Shown: positions 1-5,283 of the stretch, one piece after another | Layout of the letters: every line of letters starts with the position of its first letter | How positions within the stretch are numbered: position 1 is the first letter of the stretch | Origin: Nitrospira sp. | GTDB taxonomy: Bacteria > Nitrospirota > Nitrospiria > Nitrospirales > Nitrospiraceae | Direction: 5' to 3' | NCBI GenBank assembly: GCA_020697375.1 | Contig: JAJFBJ010000135.1 | Span: 1 to 7,643 of the forward strand | Length of the DNA: 7,643 nt | Notes under the pieces: model-generated | What the model saw: the letters and a program-made list of their open reading frames with translations, nothing else | Databases searched by the model: none | What the model was told of the DNA's origin: nothing | Position numbers and translations under genes: made by a program

Positions 1-51
1 TCTTTGCGACGCGAGAACAAAGCTGGCGGACTTTTTCAGCATCCTGCTAGA
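1..51. repeat. Possible end of a dispersed intergenic repeat
   Basis: The first 50 or so bases, including the string GGCGGACTTTTTCAGCATCC (27-46) followed by TGCTAGA, resemble a sequence that I recall recurring between genes in Nitrospira genomes. Only one copy is present in this window, so the repeat nature cannot be shown here and rests on memory. The stretch does not encode anything obvious and lies just before the dehydrogenase gene. A TAGAAT hexamer at 48-53 could pass for a -10 box, but no convincing -35 box stands at the right distance. Confidence 0.3.
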
Positions 52-73
52 ATGCATCGGTGATTTCACAGCT

Positions 74-2914
74 ATGACACTCATCCTTCCCAGTAGTTCA
101 AATTCCGTTGTCAGTGATCTTCGGCAGCTCCTCGGGCAGACGAAGGTTCAACAGGATATCCCCACGCTGACAGCCTATGCGGTCGATGCCAGCATCTATC
201 GCATGACGCCGCAAGCCGTGGTCCTCGTGGAATCCGAGGAGGATATCCAGAGCGTGGTGCAGTTCGCCGTCTCCCGGGGCATCCCGCTCACGCCGCGCGC
301 GGCAGGCACCAATCTCACCGGTTCGGCCATCGGTTCGGGCATCATCCTGGATGTGTCTCGAATGAACCGCATCCTTGAGGTGAATGAACAGGAGCGCTGG
401 GCGCGAGTACAACCGGGGATCGTGCTGGCTGAGTTGAACAGGCAGCTGAGCCGGCGGCATCTCCTCTTCGGTCCCGACCCCTCCAGCGGGGATATGTGCA
501 AACTCGGCGGGATGCTGGCCAATAACTCCTCCGGTCCCCACACGCTTATCTACGGCGCCGTAAAAGATAATGTGCAGGCATTACGGGTATGCCTGCCGTC
601 CGGCGCATGGCTTTCCGCCTCGCCGCTGAGCCTGAACGATTCGGCGCTGGCCGACACGCTCGCCGCCCACCCATCCCTCAAGCGGATTTTCGATCTCGTG
701 CAGCAGCAGCGCGCATTGATCGATGCCAAGCGGCCGACGGTCAGCAAGAACAGTTGCGGGTACAACCTATTCGGATTGGCTGATGCCCTGGACCGGCGGT
801 TGTTTGATCTTCCCAAGCTGTTCGTCGGCAGTGAGGGCACGCTCGGCGTCATGAGCGAAGCGACCATTCGTCTGGTTCCCAAACCCCAGGGCACGCTGAC
901 AACCTTGATTCATTTTCGCCGGTTGGAAGAAGTCGGAGACGCGGTTCCGCATTTGTTGAGTCTTCGGCCGAGCGCCCTCGAAGTCATGGATACCAACACG
1001 CTGAACCTGATCGGCCGTTCGGCGCATGGGATTCCCGCCGATGCCGCCGCCACGTTGTTGGCCGAACTCGACAGCCACGAGGGCGAAGCTGATCTGCGCG
1101 AACGGGCCGACCGAATGGCTGCAATCTGCCGACGGTACCAGCTCTGTGCCGATCTCACCTTCGCCTACGACAAGGAACAGCGAGATCAGTTGTGGAAAGC
1201 GCGGAAGGCGCTCTATCCGACGCTCTATCGGTTCGACCCTCGCAAGAAGCCGATCAACTTCGTCGATGATGTCGTCGTGCCGGCCAGCCGCATCAGTGAA
1301 CTGATCCGTTACTTGGAGACATTTTTCGAGGGACAACATGTGCCGGTGGCGATCTTCGGCCACATCGGGAACGGCAATGCCCACATCGTGCCGCTGCTCG
1401 ACGTGAACGACAAGCAGGACTTCGACACAATGGTCCGGGCCTACCATGAAATCCATCACACCGTTCTTTCGCGTTTCAGCGGATCCATTTGTGGCGAGCA
1501 TGGCGACGGGCGGGTGCGGGCCGAATATGTTCGCAAGATGTTCGGCGAAGAGCTGTATCAGCTGTTCGTGCAGGTGAAACGCACGATCGATCCCACCAAC
1601 GCGATGAACCCGGGGGTCAAGATCAGCGAGGCTCCCTTTACCGAGCATATCGATTATCAGCGACTTTCCAAATCCTGCGCGACCTGCGCGAAATGCAATT
1701 CCGTCTGCCCGGTCTACGACGTGTTCCAATCGGAAGACATGAGTTCCCGCGGCTGGTTCGAGATCGTCACGGCGAAGGACTACAGCTACCTGAACTCGAA
1801 GCGGGTAGTAGAGGCCTGCCTGAACTGCAAGTCTTGCCGGACGATTTGCCCGGCCGGGGTTGATGTTTCCGAATTGATATTGCGGCGTCGCGCCGAGCAT
1901 CCCAATGAAGCCTCGCGGTGGATCTTTGCACTCCAGGCCAAGCTGCCGATATTTGAAGCGATCCTTAAGGTCTTAGCCGGAACGCAACATCTGTGGGATC
2001 GTCCGTTCCCGCGCGCGATGTTCGAACGCCTGGCAGCCCCGATGCTGCGCCGGATCGCTCCCACGGCAAAGCTCCCTGCAGACATGGTCCTTCCCAAACT
2101 GGCGGCGACACACTTGCGCGATCGATATCCGGAGCTCACGCAGGCTCCGAAGCAGCCGGCGTCTTCCGGCGTCGCGTACTTTCACGGCTGTGCCGCGAAT
2201 TACTTTCAAGATGGAGTAGGCGATGCGGTCATCAGCGTGATGCGAAAGCATGGAATAGAACCGGCCATGCCCGCGCAGCGTTGTTGCGGGACGCCGATCG
2301 AAACCTATGGGCATGTAGATCTCGTGAAGGAGAATGCCCGCTTCAACATTCAGTCGTTGGCCGGTTACGAGACCGTGGTGACCGGATGCGCCTCCTGTAC
2401 CCTCATGCTAAAGGAATACAAGAAGTTCTTCGAGACCGAACCTGACAGGCAGGCGGCGGACAGGTTGGCGAAAAAAGTCATGCACGTGACGGAATTCGTC
2501 GCCCGATCGGACAAGCAACCGGTGATGGGCGCGCTGGACGGACCGGTCCGTCGCGTGACGTACCACTCTTCCTGTCATCTGCGGGCCGCCGGAGTCACGA
2601 AGGAGCCGCGCCAGATCCTGAAGCAATTGCCCGGAACGGAGTATGTGGAGATGACGGATGCCGATCGCTGCGCCGGGGGGGCGGGAACCTATGCGATAAA
2701 AGATTACGACACCTCGCAAAAGATCTTCGAGCGAAAGCGGCGGAACATCGAGGAGAGCGGGGCGGAGACGGTCGCCACCAGTTGTCCGGCTTGCATGATT
2801 CAACTCAGCAATGGGCTGCGCGGCCGCGTGGCGGTCAAACATGTCGCGCAGTTGCTCAACGAGGCCTATGAGTCGGGCGCTCACCGCGGCGAGCGGCCCG
2901 AGGCAGGCCGATGA
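74..2914 (+). CDS. FAD-linked oxidase / [4Fe-4S] / CCG-domain fusion dehydrogenase (D-lactate or 2-hydroxyacid type)
   Basis: This 946-residue protein probably oxidises a D-2-hydroxyacid such as D-lactate or glycolate and passes electrons through Fe-S clusters to the quinone pool or another carrier. Seen in order: an FAD-binding PCMH-type domain (about 30-270) with PRAAGTN at 74-80, GPDPSS at 133-138, CKLGG at 142-146 and VGSEGTLG at 251-258; an FAD-oxidase C-terminal domain with H430-x2-NGN-x-H437 and GEHGDGR at 474-480; two CxxCxxCxxxCP cluster motifs (C535/538/541/545 and C582/585/588/592); then two CCG-type domains (C737-C738-G and C772/C775; C834, C866 and C904/C907). The fusion corresponds to GlcD plus GlcF/GlpC in one chain, and the length is normal for such fusions. 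There is no signal peptide, so it should act in the cytoplasm or on the inner membrane face. The second CCG motif reads CAGG. No clear Shine-Dalgarno precedes the ATG, and the frame stays open to the left edge without another ATG, GTG or TTG in frame. The true substrate cannot be read from sequence. Confidence 0.93.
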   Translation: MTLILPSSSNSVVSDLRQLLGQTKVQQDIPTLTAYAVDASIYRMTPQAVVLVESEEDIQSVVQFAVSRGIPLTPRAAGTNLTGSAIGSGIILDVSRMNRILEVNEQERWARVQPGIVLAELNRQLSRRHLLFGPDPSSGDMCKLGGMLANNSSGPHTLIYGAVKDNVQALRVCLPSGAWLSASPLSLNDSALADTLAAHPSLKRIFDLVQQQRALIDAKRPTVSKNSCGYNLFGLADALDRRLFDLPKLFVGSEGTLGVMSEATIRLVPKPQGTLTTLIHFRRLEEVGDAVPHLLSLRPSALEVMDTNTLNLIGRSAHGIPADAAATLLAELDSHEGEADLRERADRMAAICRRYQLCADLTFAYDKEQRDQLWKARKALYPTLYRFDPRKKPINFVDDVVVPASRISELIRYLETFFEGQHVPVAIFGHIGNGNAHIVPLLDVNDKQDFDTMVRAYHEIHHTVLSRFSGSICGEHGDGRVRAEYVRKMFGEELYQLFVQVKRTIDPTNAMNPGVKISEAPFTEHIDYQRLSKSCATCAKCNSVCPVYDVFQSEDMSSRGWFEIVTAKDYSYLNSKRVVEACLNCKSCRTICPAGVDVSELILRRRAEHPNEASRWIFALQAKLPIFEAILKVLAGTQHLWDRPFPRAMFERLAAPMLRRIAPTAKLPADMVLPKLAATHLRDRYPELTQAPKQPASSGVAYFHGCAANYFQDGVGDAVISVMRKHGIEPAMPAQRCCGTPIETYGHVDLVKENARFNIQSLAGYETVVTGCASCTLMLKEYKKFFETEPDRQAADRLAKKVMHVTEFVARSDKQPVMGALDGPVRRVTYHSSCHLRAAGVTKEPRQILKQLPGTEYVEMTDADRCAGGAGTYAIKDYDTSQKIFERKRRNIEESGAETVATSCPACMIQLSNGLRGRVAVKHVAQLLNEAYESGAHRGERPEAGR

Positions 2915-3153
2915 CCTTTCGGAAAGCCGATCTTGTCTTTGTGGCATTAGCGCTGCTGGTTGTCGGGGGCGTGACACTCCTGCCGTCTCCGCGGGACCGC
3001 AATCCGAAAGTGCCGGTCAACAGTGATCATCAGGGGGTGACGCTGGAACAGGACTGCCTAGCCTGTCATGTGCCGGCGGGTAGCCGCCCGCTGCCGGTGC
3101 AGCATCCCAAGCGGCAGGACTGTCTGCATTGCCACGCGAGAGCGCAGGGGTAG
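2911..3153 (+). CDS. Small membrane-anchored diheme c-type cytochrome
   Basis: This 80-residue protein has a positively charged start (MTFRK), one hydrophobic segment (about 7-24) and a short polar tail with two CXXCH haem c attachment sites: C49-L-A-C52-H53 and C71-L-H-C74-H75. Histidines H40 and H65 stand before each site and could serve as distal axial ligands, giving two bis-His haems as in small class III or c7-like cytochromes; that ligation is inferred. The charge pattern predicts the N-terminus inside and the haem part in the periplasm, where cytochrome c maturation takes place. Its ATG overlaps the dehydrogenase stop as ATGA, so the two are very likely translationally coupled and work in one electron-transfer route. 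A cytoplasmic dehydrogenase cannot reduce periplasmic haem directly, so a quinone or membrane intermediate would be needed. It is far shorter than ordinary cytochromes, but shows no sign of truncation. Confidence 0.85.
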   Translation: MTFRKADLVFVALALLVVGGVTLLPSPRDRNPKVPVNSDHQGVTLEQDCLACHVPAGSRPLPVQHPKRQDCLHCHARAQG

Positions 3154-3157
3154 GAAT

Positions 3158-3175
3158 GCCCGACAGGAGACGGGC
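3158..3175 (+). other. Short hairpin after the cytochrome gene
   Basis: GCCCG (3158-3162) and CGGGC (3171-3175) form a perfect 5-bp stem around an 8-base loop, five bases after the cytochrome stop. No T-run follows, so it is at most a weak mRNA 3' structure. The rest of the 90-base spacer up to the next gene shows nothing else that I can support except the ribosome binding site. Confidence 0.25.
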
Positions 3176-3225
3176 GCCACGGATCGGCGAATCACCAGTG
3201 CAATGGGGCACTGAACACCTCAGCT

Positions 3226-3238
3226 AGGGGAGAGGAAG
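3226..3238 (+). promoter_or_regulatory. Strong ribosome binding site for the beta-grasp gene
   Basis: The purine-rich stretch AGGGGAGAGGAAG ends five bases before the ATG at 3244 and includes GAGG complementary to the 16S 3' end. It fixes the start of the small ubiquitin-like gene and suggests efficient translation independent of the upstream pair. Confidence 0.7.
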
Positions 3239-3243
3239 AACCG

Positions 3244-3522
3244 ATGGTCAAAGTGCTGATTCTTGGAGTAACGTTACAACAGCGGGTGCCTGAGACGGAA
3301 TTGGATCTCGATCTTGCCGCCCCGACGGCCATTAAAAAACTGCTGGAAGCCCATCCCGACGAACTCTCCGCCCTGGCGCCGTTTGCACAGCGAGGCGAGT
3401 TGATCGTCACAGTGAACAGGAAAGTGGGATCGCTCGATTCCCTCGTCAAGGATGGCGACGTCCTTAAAATCGCTCATCAATCGAGAGCGTCCTATGACGG
3501 CACCACGGACATTCCTACCTGA
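3244..3522 (+). CDS. MoaD/ThiS-like beta-grasp protein without C-terminal diglycine
   Basis: This 92-residue protein looks like a ubiquitin-like beta-grasp fold of the MoaD/ThiS type. It opens with a hydrophobic strand (VKVLILGVTL, 2-11), has a middle helix (about 27-36, AAPTAIKKLL, running on to a possible second helix), then LIVTVNRK (53-60) and the family-typical D70-G71-D72-V73-L74 before the last strand. In sulfur carriers that strand is followed closely by a terminal Gly-Gly, which is adenylated and thiocarboxylated. Here the chain instead continues through KIAHQSRASY to a DGTTDIPT end, with no diglycine anywhere. It therefore cannot do standard sulfur transfer or conjugation unless processed, and could be a binding or regulatory relative. 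The strong ribosome binding site fixes the start, and a hairpin follows the stop. No molybdopterin or thiamin gene lies nearby. The fold call is from sequence pattern only. Confidence 0.72.
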   Translation: MVKVLILGVTLQQRVPETELDLDLAAPTAIKKLLEAHPDELSALAPFAQRGELIVTVNRKVGSLDSLVKDGDVLKIAHQSRASYDGTTDIPT

Positions 3523-3527
3523 TCAAA

Positions 3528-3553
3528 CGAGCGGCGAGGGATCTCGTCGCTCG
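3528..3553 (+). terminator. Probable intrinsic terminator-like hairpin
   Basis: CGAGCGGCGAG (3528-3538) pairs with CTCGTCGCTCG (3543-3553) through 11 base pairs, including one G-T wobble, around the loop GGAT. It starts six bases after the beta-grasp stop codon. The tail is pyrimidine-rich (CTCTTCGTCATTCTTC) rather than a clean T-run, so termination may be incomplete or Rho-assisted. Position and stability make it the best terminator candidate in the window. Confidence 0.55.
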
Positions 3554-3590
3554 CTCTTCGTCATTCTTCAAGCGATACGGTAGATTTTTG

Positions 3591-3628
3591 AGCGGCTCGC
3601 CGCTAGACTGTGGCCGGAAAAATCGGCC
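3591..3628. other. Two short inverted repeats in the gene-free spacer
   Basis: AGCGG-CTCG-CCGCT (3591-3604) and GGCCG-7 bases-CGGCC (3612-3628) are perfect 5-bp inverted repeats that follow closely on the terminator-like hairpin. The spacer between the beta-grasp gene and the WYL regulator holds no convincing gene or matched -35/-10 pair. They may be structural leftovers of the mRNA end or part of a leader; no function can be assigned. Confidence 0.3.
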
Positions 3629-3649
3629 TTGCGTGCGAGCGCCGTCAAC

Positions 3650-3669
3650 CGGCGGTATCAGCACCGCCG
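3650..3669. promoter_or_regulatory. Perfect 7-bp inverted repeat upstream of the WYL regulator
   Basis: CGGCGGT (3650-3656) and ACCGCCG (3663-3669) are exact inverted copies around the six bases ATCAGC, ending 24 bases before the regulator ATG. This is where an autoregulatory operator or a 5' leader hairpin would lie. WYL regulators bind DNA as dimers, often upstream of their own gene, which makes an operator reasonable, but chance in GC-rich DNA is also possible. Confidence 0.35.
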
Positions 3670-3693
3670 ACTCTCACTTGCCGATGAGGATCG

Positions 3694-4680
3694 ATGTCGC
3701 GCAACGATCAGGCTGTCCGTCTGTTGGTGGTGCTTCAAAAGCTGGAAACCTCGCGGCAGGGGATCACGTTGGAGCAACTCGCCGAATTCCTTGCGCCAGG
3801 CTCGACCCGGCACCCCCGCACCCTCCGCCGCGATCTCGCCGCTTTGGAAGAAGCCGGCTATCCCCTGGTTACCGAGCGGATCAATGGTCACACCTGCTGG
3901 CGGCTCATGGAAGGATTTCGTTCTGTCCCCGGCCTGCGGTTCTCGCCCACCGAGTTGATGGCGCTGACCTTCAGCCGCCGGCTCATCGCGCCGCTCGAAG
4001 GCACCGAATTGCACAGCTCGTTGCAATCGGCGTTAGGCAAGGCGGCCGCCGCGCTTCCGCCGCAAGGCGTGGCCCTGGTCCAGCAACTCGACGGCACATT
4101 CACCGTCGGACTGGGCCCGCACAAACGCTACCGACAGCATCGCGAAACCATCGACCGCCTCACCAGGACCATCGCCGACAAGACCACCATTCAGTTGCGC
4201 TACGATTCGGCCTCGCGCGGCCGGACGACCAGACGCGAGGTTGATCCCTATCGGCTCTGGTATGCTTCCGGCGGCCTGTACCTCATCGGCTACTGCCACT
4301 TGCGAGGTGAACCGCGCATGTTCGCCGTGGAACGCATCAAATCCGTGACGCCGACCGACCATCCTTATCAGATCCCCTTGCACTTCGACCTCGACGCCTT
4401 CGTGCAAGATGCGTTCACCGTCATGCGCGGACCCCGCATCGATATGGAGTTGGAATTCGACAAGGCCACAGCCGCTTGGGTGAAGGACCGGGTATGGCAT
4501 CCCACGCAGAGCAGCAAGCGGGTGAAAGGCGGCGGATTGCGCATGACCCTTTCGGTCGCCGATAGCAGGGAACTCGTCGGGTGGGTCTTGAGCTTCGGGA
4601 GCGGCGCGAAGGTGCTCAAACCGGATACTCTACAGATAGCGGTGAGGGAAGAAGCCAGAAGGATCACTGAACAACAATAG
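3694..4680 (+). CDS. WYL-domain transcriptional regulator
   Basis: This 328-residue protein has the classic layout of the family. An N-terminal winged helix-turn-helix (about 5-70) has its recognition segment around HPRTLRRDLAALEEAGYPL (40-58). A middle linker follows, then a WYL ligand-sensing domain (about 145-225) with the core Y186-R-L-W-Y and G194-LYLIGY-200, and F210-AVERIKSV closing it. A WCX-like C-terminal region (about 248-325) contains the motif GWVLSFGSGAKVL. The signature tripeptide is LYL (195-197) instead of WYL, a tolerated variant. Such proteins are cytoplasmic dimers that sense nucleotides or nucleic acids and repress or activate neighbouring genes, often DNA repair or phage-defence loci. 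The ATG is preceded by GAGGA at short spacing (3686-3690). Its likely targets are itself, through the inverted repeat at 3650-3669, and the genes downstream up to the nuclease-helicase. The target is inferred from position only. Confidence 0.9.
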   Translation: MSRNDQAVRLLVVLQKLETSRQGITLEQLAEFLAPGSTRHPRTLRRDLAALEEAGYPLVTERINGHTCWRLMEGFRSVPGLRFSPTELMALTFSRRLIAPLEGTELHSSLQSALGKAAAALPPQGVALVQQLDGTFTVGLGPHKRYRQHRETIDRLTRTIADKTTIQLRYDSASRGRTTRREVDPYRLWYASGGLYLIGYCHLRGEPRMFAVERIKSVTPTDHPYQIPLHFDLDAFVQDAFTVMRGPRIDMELEFDKATAAWVKDRVWHPTQSSKRVKGGGLRMTLSVADSRELVGWVLSFGSGAKVLKPDTLQIAVREEARRITEQQ

Positions 4681-4689
4681 TTTTATGTT

Positions 4690-4706
4690 GTGACCTTGGA
4701 TGTCAC
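4690..4706. promoter_or_regulatory. Small palindrome upstream of the secreted repeat protein
   Basis: GTGAC (4690-4694) and GTCAC (4702-4706) are inverted copies around seven bases, ten bases after the regulator stop. The site looks like a dimer operator and sits in the only sizeable gap before the secreted protein gene. The spacing does not fit a CRP/FNR box, and no good promoter hexamers flank it. It is a possible binding site and nothing more. Confidence 0.25.
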
Positions 4707-4771
4707 GCGGCCATGGTAGTCTCGCCCAGGCCATGAAGATCGGCGGCATCAAGCCGTCGATCGCACCGAAC

Positions 4772-4777
4772 AGGAGG
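4772..4777 (+). promoter_or_regulatory. Consensus ribosome binding site AGGAGG
   Basis: A full AGGAGG stands five bases before the ATG at 4783. It decides this start over an out-of-frame ATG at 4779 and predicts high translation of the secreted repeat protein. Confidence 0.8.
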
Positions 4778-4782
4778 ATGCC

Positions 4783-5223
4783 ATGCCGATCACGCGACTA
4801 GCTCTATGCCTGCTGCTGTGCGCGCCCTTCATCACACTGGCCCATGCCCAGGATCTGGGGAACCTGAGCGCTAATCCCTTCGCCCTCGACTCCACCGCCA
4901 ATGCCTTCGCCCAGGGGAGTCCTTTTGCGCCGAACGGGGTGAACAATCCGTTCAGTCGCTACGGAAGCCGATTCAGCAATCAGTCGGCGACGAATCCCTT
5001 CGCTACGGATGCGCCAAGACTGTACGATCAGCAGGGAAATTATCGCGGCAAGCTCAGCGCCAATCCATTCGACCCCGACTCCACCAGCAATCAATTCGGC
5101 CGCTACGGCTCGCCCTTTTCGCCCGACTCACTCAACAACCCGTTTGGCGCAGGCAGTCCATTTCGTCCCGATTCGCCGAATAATCCATTCGGCCGAGGAT
5201 GGATGATTCAGGGGGACCGGTGA
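4783..5223 (+). CDS. Secreted NPF-repeat protein of unknown function
   Basis: This 146-residue protein starts with a Sec signal peptide: MPITR, a hydrophobic core (about 6-20) and a likely cut after A20-H21-A22. The mature part is low in charge and rich in Asn, Pro, Phe, Ser and Gly. NPF occurs at 31-33, 55-57, 71-73, 94-96, 119-121 and 134-136, with variants SPF (46-48, 110-112, 125-127), NAF (40-42) and NQF (103-105). Two modules of 46 residues, 28-73 and 91-136, both begin LSANPF and end NPF and look like an internal duplication, joined by a Tyr-containing linker. I recall hypothetical proteins with Asn-Pro-Tyr and Asp-Pro-Asp-Ser versions of this repeat in many bacteria, with no known function. 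No cysteine occurs in the mature part, so it is not a lipoprotein; it is probably periplasmic or extracellular. It stands between a WYL regulator and a nuclease-helicase, but its export suggests that it may not share their job. Confidence 0.82.
   Translation: MPITRLALCLLLCAPFITLAHAQDLGNLSANPFALDSTANAFAQGSPFAPNGVNNPFSRYGSRFSNQSATNPFATDAPRLYDQQGNYRGKLSANPFDPDSTSNQFGRYGSPFSPDSLNNPFGAGSPFRPDSPNNPFGRGWMIQGDR
5053..5190 (+). repeat. Second copy of the NPF module within the secreted protein
   Basis: This segment encodes residues 91-136 and is related to the module encoded at 4864-5001 (residues 28-73). Both read LSANPF, a D-S-T-x-N-x-F step, GSPF, a NNPF step and a final NPF, each 46 residues long with compensating one-residue gaps. 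The match is clear in protein and has diverged in DNA, so the duplication is old. Confidence 0.65.
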
Positions 5224-5283
5224 ATGGTCGGGCTCAGGACGCCCGGCCGCGCCCTGAAGGATGAATCCGACGGCGCCACATGA
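5224..5283 (+). CDS. Possible 19-codon mini-ORF bridging the repeat protein and the nuclease-helicase
   Basis: The ATG follows directly on the TGA of the secreted repeat protein and is preceded by AGGGGG (5210-5215) at eight bases spacing. It reads MVGLRTPGRALKDESDGAT and stops with a TGA that overlaps the nuclease-helicase start as ATGA (5280-5283). The nuclease start itself has no good Shine-Dalgarno within range, so ribosomes finishing this mini-ORF could restart on it. The peptide shows no recognisable motif and is more likely a translational coupler or leader than a functional product. A chance ORF of this length is possible; the three fitting signals (ribosome site, back-to-back stop and start, ATGA) are what support it. 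Confidence 0.4.
   Translation: MVGLRTPGRALKDESDGAT
5234..5257 (+). promoter_or_regulatory. Hairpin in the leader of the nuclease-helicase
   Basis: TCAGGACGC (5234-5242) pairs with GCGCCCTGA (5249-5257) in eight of nine positions around the loop CCGGCC. No T-run follows, so it is not a terminator of the usual type. It lies inside the 19-codon mini-ORF and covers the start of the GAAGG purine stretch (5256-5260), so it might tune translation of the nuclease-helicase by being opened by passing ribosomes. That role is inferred. Confidence 0.35.

Noticed and set aside
767..1900. A 377-codon open frame on the - strand inside the dehydrogenase gene
   Set aside because: It lies antisense to a gene with clear FAD and Fe-S motifs, shows no recognisable domain, and long antisense frames are common in GC-rich DNA.
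3244..3522. Functional MoaD or ThiS sulfur carrier
   Set aside because: The required terminal Gly-Gly is absent and no partner gene of molybdopterin or thiamin synthesis is present in the window.
3588..4244. A 218-codon + strand frame overlapping the start of the WYL regulator
   Set aside because: The protein is Arg/Pro/His-rich with no domain, typical of a shifted frame, whereas the overlapping frame encodes a clear HTH-WYL protein.
4688..4707. CRP/FNR-like box upstream of the secreted repeat protein
   Set aside because: The half-sites TGTGA and TCAC are nine bases apart instead of six, so only a generic palindrome is reported.
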